Notes under the pieces: model-generated | The model's input: the letters and a program-made list of their open reading frames with translations, nothing else | The model's database searches: none | What the model was told of the DNA's origin: nothing | Part shown: piece after piece, positions 45,901 through 57,900 of the stretch | How the letters are laid out: each line of letters begins with the position of its first letter | Position numbering within the stretch: position 1 is the first letter of the stretch | Assembly: GCF_000224145.3 (NCBI RefSeq) | Contig: NW_004190420.2 | Coordinates: forward strand, 483,112-547,111 | Source: Ciona intestinalis | Taxonomy: Eukaryota > Chordata > Ascidiacea > Phlebobranchia > Cionidae | Reading direction: 5' to 3' | Length of the DNA stretch: 64,000 nucleotides | Position numbers and translations under genes: made by a program

Positions 45901-48900
45901 CAAGACTGGTTACGATTTCTTAAACAAAAAGGTGGGTTGTGAATGTTGTAGGCATTCTCAAAATGTAATTATTCAATAACATATTAAACCTAATGGTAAA
46001 TAATTTGACACCAATTGTTTTGATCCAAAAGTACTAACATATTTATATACCTCATTCAGTAGTGTAGCCATGTTGCAAATAATAAAATAATGAAACAGGA
46101 ACTTACAGGAAACGGTGGTACAACATCTTCCACTACATGATCATGGTGCCCACAATCTGTGTCTGCTTCAGAAATCACATTTCTTGAATTCAGGTCTTGT
46201 TGTGGACACATTGATTCATCAATTCCAGAGAAGCAGTCGTACACACCATCGCATATAATGTCATCAATACGTGTGAAAGCAAGAGAACGTAACCCACACA
46301 AATCAACATTGTTGCAAACTCTATGTTTGGTAGTGTTACTAATCAAGGCAGGTTCTAAAGAAAATGTAAAATGTTGAACTTACAGAGTTCCACCACTATC
46401 AGTTACTAGTGTTTAGAGTGCATTTAGACCAGAGGTTAAGGATTCGAGGTTGATGCTACCATTGCTGTGGTTGTAAGTGTCCTGGAGCAAGACACTCAAT
46501 GACCATTGCTATAACTCAGTGGTCCATTATAAGTTGTCCAAATGCCAGCCATAAATGAATAAAATCATCAAAAACTAATCACCCATCTATTACATTTGTG
46601 GTAACTAGTAAGCGGGCATGAGATGTAGGAAACAGAGCACCTATGTTATGCATTCATTAAAAACCATGGTGTACCATTTACAGAGCAAACATTCAATATT
46701 TTTTCTGTGGGCCATATGAGAGTTAATGGTGACAGATACATATATTAACTATGTGTGCAAGGTTTAATTTAAAGTTTATATGGTATTGGATTGAGTATAT
46801 CGTGTGTAAGCTTACTGGCCTAGATTTGAGCAAGACATAAAAGTTGATATAATGTATAAGCATATTTTTCTAATGATTCCATATAAAAATAAATAGTTAC
46901 CAGCGCTGCATAGATGTCGAACTGTTGACAAACATGAAGTCTCATCTGAACCACTCAAACAATCTCTTTTCCCATCACACACCATCTCATGTAAAATACA
47001 TTCACCTAAATGTAAAACATCCCAGAGAATAATAATATATAACAAGATACTAAACTAAAAATACGACATATATTTAGATTATTCATGTTTTATTCAAGAG
47101 CAAGTCTTTTAGTTTGTAAAATAATTGTTGTAAAAATTGAATTTTATAATACACAATGTACATTTATATTATTACTTGTAATAGCAAGGACCAAAGTTAT
47201 ATTTTTAAAATTACAATATACCTTAAAATATGTTGAATCCTAGCTACTACTTTTAAAAAATCATTTTAAAATAAAAAAAGATCTCCATGTAATCGGACCA
47301 TAACCACAGACTACTGGGTTTGATGCTCAGTGCTGCTACCATTGTAAGCGTGTATTTTTGGTAAATTTTAATATCCACCCTAAAGCCCAGACGTTAAGTA
47401 CAACAGCCTTAGCTCAGTGATCACTAATGGGTTATCAACACTTTTATTCATTCTTCTATTTGATTACATTACCTTGACTTTGATTAGGTGGTGGCAAACA
47501 CTGGTAATGACCGGTGGTTATGTTGCAAGTCTCAGCACAATTCTCTTCAGTTACAAAGATATTGTCAATAGCAATATCAGATTGAAAGTTTCGTCCAACA
47601 ATCCCCTCAAATATCAACTGAAAAAAGACAGTTCAATATTAAAAATGTTATCTACTTATCTAGATATACAAGGGACATCCATACATACATGAATATGTTT
47701 AAAAAATGTTCTGTTTACGGTGTAGGAATTAAAAGTTTAGACCAAAGCTGTACAAAAAAAAATAGTAAAAAAGGTATTTTTATTCTACGAATTGGCATTT
47801 TTTAAATGAATTTATCTCATCATCGTCAATTCGTACAGAGACTAAATTTAATTGTCGACTGCCAAATCCATATAAAAAGTCTTTAGGTGTATATGTGTAT
47901 TTAACATTGGTCCACATACGTATGAATATTGACACAAATGTTTCAAACTATAACCTGGAACGAGTTAAATGGGAAAAAGGTCACTGCAGTTTTCAACCAA
48001 GGACTATCATGTGACTGGCGCTGCTGTCCAGATTTTGTCCAGAGCAGAAATGTTTGGCTGTAACAAAATATAAAATTTTATCACTATTTGTTTCTCTCAC
48101 CGAAAATCAAATTAAAAAAAAAAAAAAACTAAAACAACAGGAATATTTGAAAAATAACATAACTGGATTTATCTCTTTGATGTGATCAGGGCCATATTTA
48201 AAGAAAATAAGTAGGAGTTAACAACAAAACAAATGCCTGGCTGTAAAACTAAACATGCAGGAAGCATATCATGGTAAGTGTTCTTAATTAATTCAAATAA
48301 ATAACCAAGTAATTAGTAGTAAAAAAACTGTGGGGAAATAAAAGCTTCCAGAAAATAATGGAAAACCTAACCTTTGTGTAGATGTGGACACATTCACATT
48401 ATTTGTTCCTACACCTGTCCCATACTGTAGTACAAGTGGTTCAGTGTGTGAGACTGCCACAGTACGATCAGGTTCCACAACTGCTCCAGTGCTATTCCTT
48501 GTAAGTGAAATAGCTGCATATATGTTAAGCATGCCGATAGTTTCACCAAACATGTCATACGAGAATCTTAGACAGACAGGGTGGTCAGGTCTTGCACTGA
48601 TGAGCGGAGTTATGAGACGTGCACGATTGCCACGTTCTTGTGGGGTAGAGGTTTCAATGTACATGTAATAACCTGAGTAAACAAGGAAAATCAGTTATTG
48701 TAGTTGATTGCCCTTGGTAAGTGTTTTATTCATAACATGCGAGACCTTTACAAATGTTGTTAATACTTGTTATTATACGAAATGTTGTCTTTTATTTTTA
48801 TTTAAAAAATAAATAAACAATAATGTTTTGCCCCCTTATTCGATAATAAGTTAAAGTCATCCATTAAAGTTAAGTACGAAGCCAGCATCAACACACTAAT

Positions 48901-51900
48901 CAAACATAATATAATAACCAAAAATGATAAAAATAATGAACCCACCTAATCCATCATGAGAGTCATCATAGTAAGGTCCTGTATCTGCAGATGCCGTTCC
49001 TAATTTATTCCGAGACCAATTAAATTCAGTATCCAAAGTATCATCGGTCATGTTACATCTGTCACTGTTGAAGTCGCAGGCAAATAAAGGAGGGGTGCTG
49101 TTAAACCCTTCATTAGGAAGCTCTATGCGTCGAATGCTCATTACAGCTCGAAAACCTGAATAAAAATTCATTTTAAATTTATGGTGAAGTGAAAATAACA
49201 TACTTGCCATCGAAATGATTAATAAGCCTATAATTATTAAAGTTTTAAATTAAAATAAAAAGTTTACTTAAATGTTTTTAATTAAGTTTTTAAATAAAGC
49301 AAGGAACTTAATTTTAAATATCTAGAGTGCAAGCAAGAACAGTTTTAACTGAATAAAAACACTTTTCAAAAGGTAATTAGTTTGTAATAATGCAAGTAAT
49401 AATGATAATAGAAAAATACAAATTTCGTTGTCAATAATTTTGGATTTGTCCGCAGAACCAAAAATAAACATATAACAAACAAACAGGATTAAGCTACAGA
49501 CATTAAATACCTTTTTTGGTAATAATGTGATCAGAGTTGAATACAATCTTCATCATATTTGAGTTAGACACTTGTCTAAGTACGGACTGCATTATTTCAG
49601 GTTTCTTACAAAACAGACCAATGATTGGTGAGTTGCTGGTTGTGTTAGTTGTGTTGTATAACTTAATCCAATCAAATCTACAATGCTCATGTCCCTCAAG
49701 GTCAAGTGTAGTAAATTCCAGAACAACCTGAAGAGAAAAAGTTGAGTCCAATTGAACACTTCTGGCAAGTTTTTATGACTTTGGAGGCCAAATTAAAGTC
49801 GTCTTCATTCTGTATGGGACTTCAAAACGCCTGTGAAAAACTAAAAGAGCCGAATCAGACTTACAACCTGCCTGACAGCAACACTTTATGCAAAATTTGA
49901 ATGTTAAAAATTTGTTCTTGTATGCTAAAACAATTTTTTTGATACAAAGCTATTTGGTAAGCAAAGCAGCTATTGTATCCTGTTGTGGATGGTCCCTAAG
50001 TTTTTTTTCCTACGATAGTTTTAGTACATATAAGTGAAATTTTAACACTGCTTTCATTGCCCTGATTTTACAGATTTTATCTAGGTTTCCCATGTATACT
50101 ATAAAGTATTAAACTGAGCTCTGTTTTTAACTACATTTGTAAAACAAATGTTTTTCATTGTCCCTTAGCGTTTGCGCATAATGCATTACAAAAAATATTT
50201 AAAAATAATTTATTCCCAAGTTACCTGGTATCCAGGAATTGTGGTGAATCTCCATTCACACTGAGACATAAACGGATAATTCTGTGGAAAGTTAGGTGAC
50301 GTGATCACCCAGCGAGCACCGATGTGGTCAAGCTGCTGTGCTGTCCCACCACAGGAAGAAGCCACATTCGTGAAGGCTGCAACCTGCTCTGTAGTAGTTG
50401 GTGGTGGGGTTGTGGTTGTAGTGGTTCGGGGGTTCGTGGTGGTAAGTGGTAAAGTGGTGCTTGAACCAATTGCTGTGAATGACGTTTATGGGTAGACTGT
50501 TTTATATTTAGTTTCCCATATATTAAAAACATCAAAACCTTTTTTAACATAACATTTTATTTAAAACTGTACTACAACAAAAGATATAGCTAATAGGAAT
50601 AATTTTACCACTGTTCAAATTTGTAGTAGTTGTGCTTGTTAATCTCCTTGTGGTTGGTATTGCTTGCCAAGTTGGTAGTGTAGAATGTCCCACCATTGAT
50701 AATGGTTGAAACAGTTGGACCAAAGATCGCTTTGATCGACCTNNNNNNNNNNNNNNNNNNNNNNNNNNNNNNNNNNNNNNNNNNNNNNNNNNTGTAAAAC
50801 AAATGTTTTTCATTGTCCTTTACGTTTGCGCATAATGCATTACAAAAAATATTTAAAAATAATTTATTCCCAAGTTACCTGGTATCCAGGAATTGTGGTG
50901 AATCTCCATTCACACTGAGACATAAACGGATAATTCTGTGGAAAGTTAGGTGACGTGATCACCCAGCGAGCACCGATGTGGTCAAGCTGCTGTGCTGTCC
51001 CACCACAGGAAGAAGCCACATTCGTGAAGGCTGCAACCTGCTCTGTAGTAGTTGGTGGTGGGGTTGTGGTTGTAGTGGTTCGGGGGTTCGTGGTGGTAAG
51101 TGGTAAAGTGGTGCTTGAACCAATTGCTGTGAATGACGTTTATGGGTAGACTGTTTTATATTTAGTTTCCCATATATTAAAAACATCAAAACCTTTTTTA
51201 ACATAACATTTTATTTAAAACTGTACTACAACAAAAGATATAGCTAATAGGAATAATTTTACCACTGTTCAAATTTGTAGTAGTTGTGCTTGTTAATCTC
51301 CTTGTGGTTGGTATTGCTTGCCAAGTTGGTAGTGTAGAATGTCCCACCATTGATAATGGTTGAACAAGTTGGACCAAAGATCGCTTTGATCGACCTGCAT
51401 TAAATTAAAGTTTAAATATTATAAACACAGCGCTATCTGACCATGCACTGTTGACTGTGGATTTATTGGATGAAACGCCTTATTCACGAAATTATTATTC
51501 ACGAAATTAACTCGCGATTATTCACGAAATTAACTCGTAAGTTGGAGTGAGGATATGAACACCCAAGTTATAATGACTCTTGTTGCCAGCCACACAAAGA
51601 AAAATAAATTACATTTGTTCATTTAAACATATACAGTACAGTCCACAGATTTGTATTGAAAGTTCTAATGCCTATAGGTTGCTTGGTGGTGATTCAAGAG
51701 TTAATTTTGTGGAATAAATAATGTGCAATGAGTTTATATTTTGTTAAAAGCTTAGACTTTTAATAAAATGGTTTTCACTTACTTGGTGCTGTGTTGTGAA
51801 GGTATGTGGTGTTATGTAAGCTGAGGTTGAAGGGAGAGTCACTTAAATTAGATACAACATGGTAAGTAATGTAATAACGCACAAGTGAGGTGTTTCCTGA

Positions 51901-54900
51901 TACAACCAATCGAAGATTTTCTCCTGAAAATGTACAAAATTTTAAACAATATTAATATTAGACTAGTATTAGTAACATTACATAAAGAGTTTAATAAAGT
52001 AACATTTAGTAGAAAATCAACGAAATATTTTTGATTTCTTTACAGAAAAATAAGAATAACCAGAAAATAAGAAAAACTTGCCTTCATATACGATCACATG
52101 TTTGGTGTATGATATTGCTGATGTGTTGATCTGTTGACCAATTCTACCATCAGTACTTTCCCCACTGCCACTATGCTCGTTTGCTGGAATTAAAATATAT
52201 TTTTACTCAGATATGCAACAGGCCAGCATAACTGAACCCTCAAGCGTAAAAATTGATCAGCTTACCTGTGGTTACAGTTGGCATCCAGAGGGGGTTGTCA
52301 CAAAAGTTACCAATGGCGGTGATAAGAGAATTTGATGTAGTTCGTGTTGTGTTAAGTGACATCAACATGTTCCTCATGTCACACCATGAGACTGAAGAAC
52401 ACCTGAATGATAATTAACTGATTACTACAATTATTTACATATTTTATTATAAAAAGTCACATTTTTTTAAATGAGTAAAAAGGACCCTTACAACAATTAC
52501 TATAACTCAGTCCACTTAAATAAAAAATTCCCCTAAAATTACAGATAGAGTTAAGCATGTGGTAACTCATTAGCAGGCAAAAAGGGTATGAAACAGAATA
52601 CTATATTATATTGACTTTAATTGCCCCATCATATAAAGTGTAATGGGACATCAATACCACCACTACGATTTAGACAAGGCCTGTTTGTTATAACATACTT
52701 ACCTTAACAATAAACTGCATTCTAGCAATTGATTAACAGGATCCAATCCTATAGCAGTAAATATGTTGTAAATATCCATACTGCAACTATCAGTGGAAAA
52801 CCGAGATAAAGAATTTCTGAAAAGGAAACATTTTGAAATAATGTTACATGACAGATTTCATTTTAGCCATAATTTGTAAATAATTAGAAAAATACAGCGA
52901 AAATGTTTTTGAACAAAAGTAAATATTAATTTTTCCACCTTTCTTTCTTAATTTGGTTAAAACGATATTTTTTCAGTGTGTTATAATTATTAACATAACT
53001 TGAAAATTGAGTTTATAAAAATTGTGTTGGTTGCATAATATACAACTTACAAGCATGGCTGTTGTTGAGTGAGATATGTAGAAAGCTGGGAAGAACTTAA
53101 ATTGCTGGAGCTTTTAAACCCCGTTGTAACCCCATCACCAGAACCACTGTTTTGCAATATTGACCTCAAAATTCCATCACGTTCAGTATCTGATGCAGAA
53201 AAATTGTTATAAATGAATTCCCTTTTGGGTAAGTTAAAATAACGTTGTCCTGCTTTATGCATTTTGCCTATTTCTGAGTTATCAAGTATGTTACTGTGTA
53301 GGTGAGTATTTTTTCTTGTTATCAATGGTAACTTCCGGTTAAAAGGATGGTTGCTATAATTACTGTTCCAGTTAGATCTTAAAAGTATATGCAATATACT
53401 CACTATTGGACAAACTTCCTTGTAAAGTATAAAGTGCTTGGCGATCAGTGTTGCCATGCAACTTTAGAGTGTTGCCAGTTTCTGAGTAGAAGAAATGGAC
53501 AAGAAGGATAAAGTATCTGGAAGCACTGCCTGCTGTAGGGTTGGCAGAAAAGTTTGTGTTTGGTTGTAGGAGTATGTCACAGGTTTGCTGATTTGATGAG
53601 TTAATACTGTTTGAGATATAACCGTGAAGATTTCTTTTTTCAACCACACAGTTAGCAGTGGGAGTTGTGGGCAGCTGTATCACTCGTATAATGGGGGGTG
53701 GCTCCAATGAAGTTGTTGCAGCTGTATTAAAGGGGGGCAGTTAATATCGAAAGTTGAATTAAGCAGTGTAACAATAGAACTACCTGCTCTTGGCACTATA
53801 TTGAACTCAATGCTTGTGGAAATGGATCCATTCACTTGATGCCAGGGTGTTCTGATTAATTCTGGCCCCATGGAACTATCATTAACATAAAGGTGGCTTC
53901 GGGTTTGAAATAAGTTGTCTGAATGGAATGCAAGTTTTAAAAATAAAATATGCAGTTGACTAATATTTTAAACACTTACCAGATTGTAGAAGTCGCCATT
54001 GCCCTTGATTTTCATAATAATACAACTGATACTGAACAGTGGAATCATCATCTAATAATATGGTCTGAAAATATAATGCATGGGTAAGCACTAGTAACTA
54101 TATTCTTGGAATATACTCTTTAAAAATGTCCTGAAAATACCTTTTGAAAACAAAACCATATTCTTGTAACAGGCGTTAAAGCAGTCAAGTGCCCAAATTA
54201 TCAGATTGACAAAAGTTATTTAACATAATTTTGTATTTATTTCTTTGGTTACAATGACAAAGATGCTATTAAATTAGAAATGGTGACAATTAACTGTAAA
54301 ATGACAGTTTTTAACAAGCTAAGGATAAAACAAATGAAATAATTTAGTTTAATTGGAGCAAAAACAAAGACACAACGGTAGCAAAATGGAAAAGTTGGCT
54401 TTAAAGAAGATTTTTCCAAGTTTAGACTATAATGGAAAACAATACCCCCCAAATATCAGACCAATATTTTATTATGTACTGTTTAATGACAAGTTACTGC
54501 AAACTTAAATCCAAGCAAGAAGTAGGTAAAAATTATCTTTAAAATTTTTGGTAAATAATTTAACCAAGTTCTTCTCTAAATCAAGGAAAATAATAAAATC
54601 TGTATCGTTTTGTTAAGTTTACCTTTAGATATGAAGGTCTGTGTCCAACTATGTGAGATGTTGGATGATATATTCCATACACTAAAAGAAGACTTGGGTG
54701 TCGTGCTGATAAATTAGCTGGTAGTATTTCAACAGGGAGTATTTCTCCTACAAAGAAAAATAAAAGTTGAATTGCCAATATAAAAATTAAAATAAAATTT
54801 AAGTATAAAAGTAGTACCCTTTTTTCTTTTATATTTAAAGGCTAATAGGCCATTAATAATTAAGTCCTATAACTCTTCTTTTGGCAAAAAGTTTGTGGAC

Positions 54901-57900
54901 TTTCTGTAACAATTTGAATTTCTTACTTTAGTGACCAATGTGTTAGGACCTTTATAATATATTAAGTCAGACATGTACATGCTTTGGAATTAAAAAATCA
55001 CAATACATTTTGAAAATCGACATTTTCTGTTGAATAAACAGAAAATGTGTTCTTTTAATTTTAATAAAAGATCCTAATACACTACATGTTCATGACACCA
55101 TAACGAACCTGTAACATTGACGGGAACGCCACTGATTGTGTAAGTTGCAAAGAACCCTTGATCCACTATTCCACCATCTGTTCTAAACACCAACTCCATG
55201 CTGTTGTTATGAACAGTGTATGTAACTAGAAACAGAGTAAAGTTTTTTAATTGACTAGTGTCAAGCTTGCAACTATAGCTTGGTGTTTATTAGAACATGT
55301 TGTAACTGTAAGGGTAGTTGCTTCAAAGCTCACATGGTAACTTGTAATTTGTTATAACACCTGCCGTTGCCCCACCATGTAAATAAAAAAGTTTCATTGG
55401 TGTATAAAGCCACCATGCATGATGCATAAAAGCAAATCCAAGGTATGCTCTCTTGAGTGTAATACTGCCTATGATAAATATGAAAATAATAAATAAAACA
55501 CAACAAATTAACTTACTTGTTTGGAGATTTGTGCCAGATAATCTTGCAATGATGTTTGAGTTATTTATTCCACCATTGTAGATTGTTAAAGTGTCAAAGT
55601 TACTTTCGGTTGCAAATACACTGAAGACAACACGAATAGTTTGGCCAGGTCCACCAAGAATTCGATAATTGCATCTGTTGGTAAGGAAACGGGTATAGTG
55701 CGATTATGTCATTGGATAATTCACTTGTATACAAGAAATTTAACAATGGCAAATGTTTTAAATGTATTTTGTTTCTATGATCACAGTAAGAAAGTTAGTG
55801 AAAAATTCATAATAAAAAAAAGAAATTTAACTTAAAATTGTTTGTTACATAATTAAAACACTGAATTCATGTGTTTAAATATGTTTATTAATTGTTTTAC
55901 TAAATGGGATATTTAAATTTATTTTTCCAAGAATAGTAACAGTACTTAAAATATCAGTCTATTAATTTTGTTTACTTATGCATTTTCTCATTTTTGTTCA
56001 TTAAAATATGTACAAAAACTTTTTTGTTATTTTTTTTCTTTAAAAATGATGAGAAATTTTACCTCAAATACTTTGACAAATAAGTGGAAGGCCATCCTGG
56101 TGAGGCGAAGTTACCACTTGATGTTAAGAACACCCCACCACATGTTCCTGGCAATGCATGTCTTGGAATCGATATATCTGTTCAAACAAGAGCAAGTTTT
56201 TTTTTTCACTTTTATAAAATTATTCTTTGATTTTGAAAATGTGAAAAAAAATGTTTAAAATTATTCTTAGATTTTAAAAAGGTAAAAAAAATGTTTAAAA
56301 TTATTCTTAGATTTTAAAAATGTGGTTTGAAATGTGCGTTTTTAATATAAAAGAATAAACATGAATGAATGAACTTAGTTTATTCTCGCGCGCCTGGAAA
56401 ACGACAGTCTTTATAACACGGGTGTTCATACACCTCGTGCCAGCTTACGAGTTACCATGTATGTTACTTTGTGGGTGAATATTTTTTGGGGGGATTCTTT
56501 TTTATGTGTGGCTAATAATTTGGACAACCCATTAGTGACCACTTGGAGACAACTCATTAGTGGACAACCCATTAGTGAGTTAGAGCAATTGCCTTTAAGT
56601 GTCTTGCTAAAAGACACATACACCTACAATAGTAGCAGCTTCGTGCCTTGAACCCATTTTCTCTCAGTTAAAGGCAGGCGCGCTGACCACTAAACCACGA
56701 CGCCAGACATAAACGTATCTATTATCTCGCCATACACAATTTATAATGTACGGCTTTGACCAATTACATATTTTCAAACTTACTTAAATTAGCATGTTGG
56801 TTGATCCAATTCATAAAATATTGAACATTAGTGAAAACATCCGGCTTCTTTCTCTCTGCACACCCAATACTCCAACTAACCACTCCAGCTAAATACCACT
56901 TGTTATCATTTGCTTCACACAGCAGGGGACCACCACTGTCACCCTGGAATTTCAACATTAAGAAAATTTCAAAGAATTATAAAACGGCATCATCACAATT
57001 CTCATAGACCATAAGTAATTGTTTAAAAAACGATTGGGATATTTAAATATTATGTGCTAAAAATGCCCCACACGCTACTATACTAAAAAAAAGAATTTTA
57101 CCAATTTATAAAACAAAAAAAGCATTAGTAAAAATATTTTAATAGTTACAAAAACTAACGTCGAAAAGGGAACCTACCACACAAACTACAAAATTAACAT
57201 GACAAATAAGTAAAACAAGATACAATAATTTGTTTCCTCATTTTTACAGTTTTGAAAATCATATAGTATATATTTTAAATAATTACCAAAAATTAATATT
57301 TTAAAACTAATTTTGTTAAACATTTTTTTTTCAATGGAACAGTCCTTTTTTACAAAACACAAGACCAAAAATTGATAAAACAATACTCCAAACACTTACA
57401 TGACAGATACCTGTTCCCCCAGTGGAAGGATAACCAGCACATATCATTCTTTCACTAATAGAACCTTCATACCCTCCCTTGTTGCAAATGTTATGTGTGA
57501 GAATTGGTGTTTCAATATTGTATTGTAGGTAAGGGTCCAACCCATTTTCAGAGCGTCTACCATAGCCAGCAACATGGCATCTTTTGCCTGAAAAAGTAAT
57601 GGTTACTATATGATACATCAGTGCTTGTTGGCTGCCAGTTGATGTATTTGCCTGATTATAGGGCATTCAGGTTGTACTGCAGTTCAAATATCTTTTTTAC
57701 TCTTGTAATATTAAAGTGATTTGTAGTTGATAATTGAGTCACTAACGGTTCGCTTTTTGTTTATATATATATATTCAATATTTGGGTGGCGATAAAATTT
57801 GGGTATATCTGTGCAAAAAGTTAAAAAACATTCTCTTATAGTAAATCACTTCATGCCTAATATAACAAAACACACAATACAAAACTTGTGTGGTAATATG

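Larger units (their letters stand above)
49511..51126 (-). other. Thr-rich linker plus CUB domain exons
   Basis: Exons 50879-51126 and 49511-49727. After the Thr/Pro run, SSCGGTAQQ ... [20 protein letters not shown] is a clear CUB first half. [24 protein letters not shown] and MMKIVFNSD are the second half. A duplicate of 50879-51126 lies at 50,224-50,472 (see the duplicated block). Confidence 0.86.

Noticed and set aside
55968..56258. 96-codon + strand ORF
   Set aside because: It overlaps, on the opposite strand, a clearly coding CUB exon of the protease gene and has no recognisable features.
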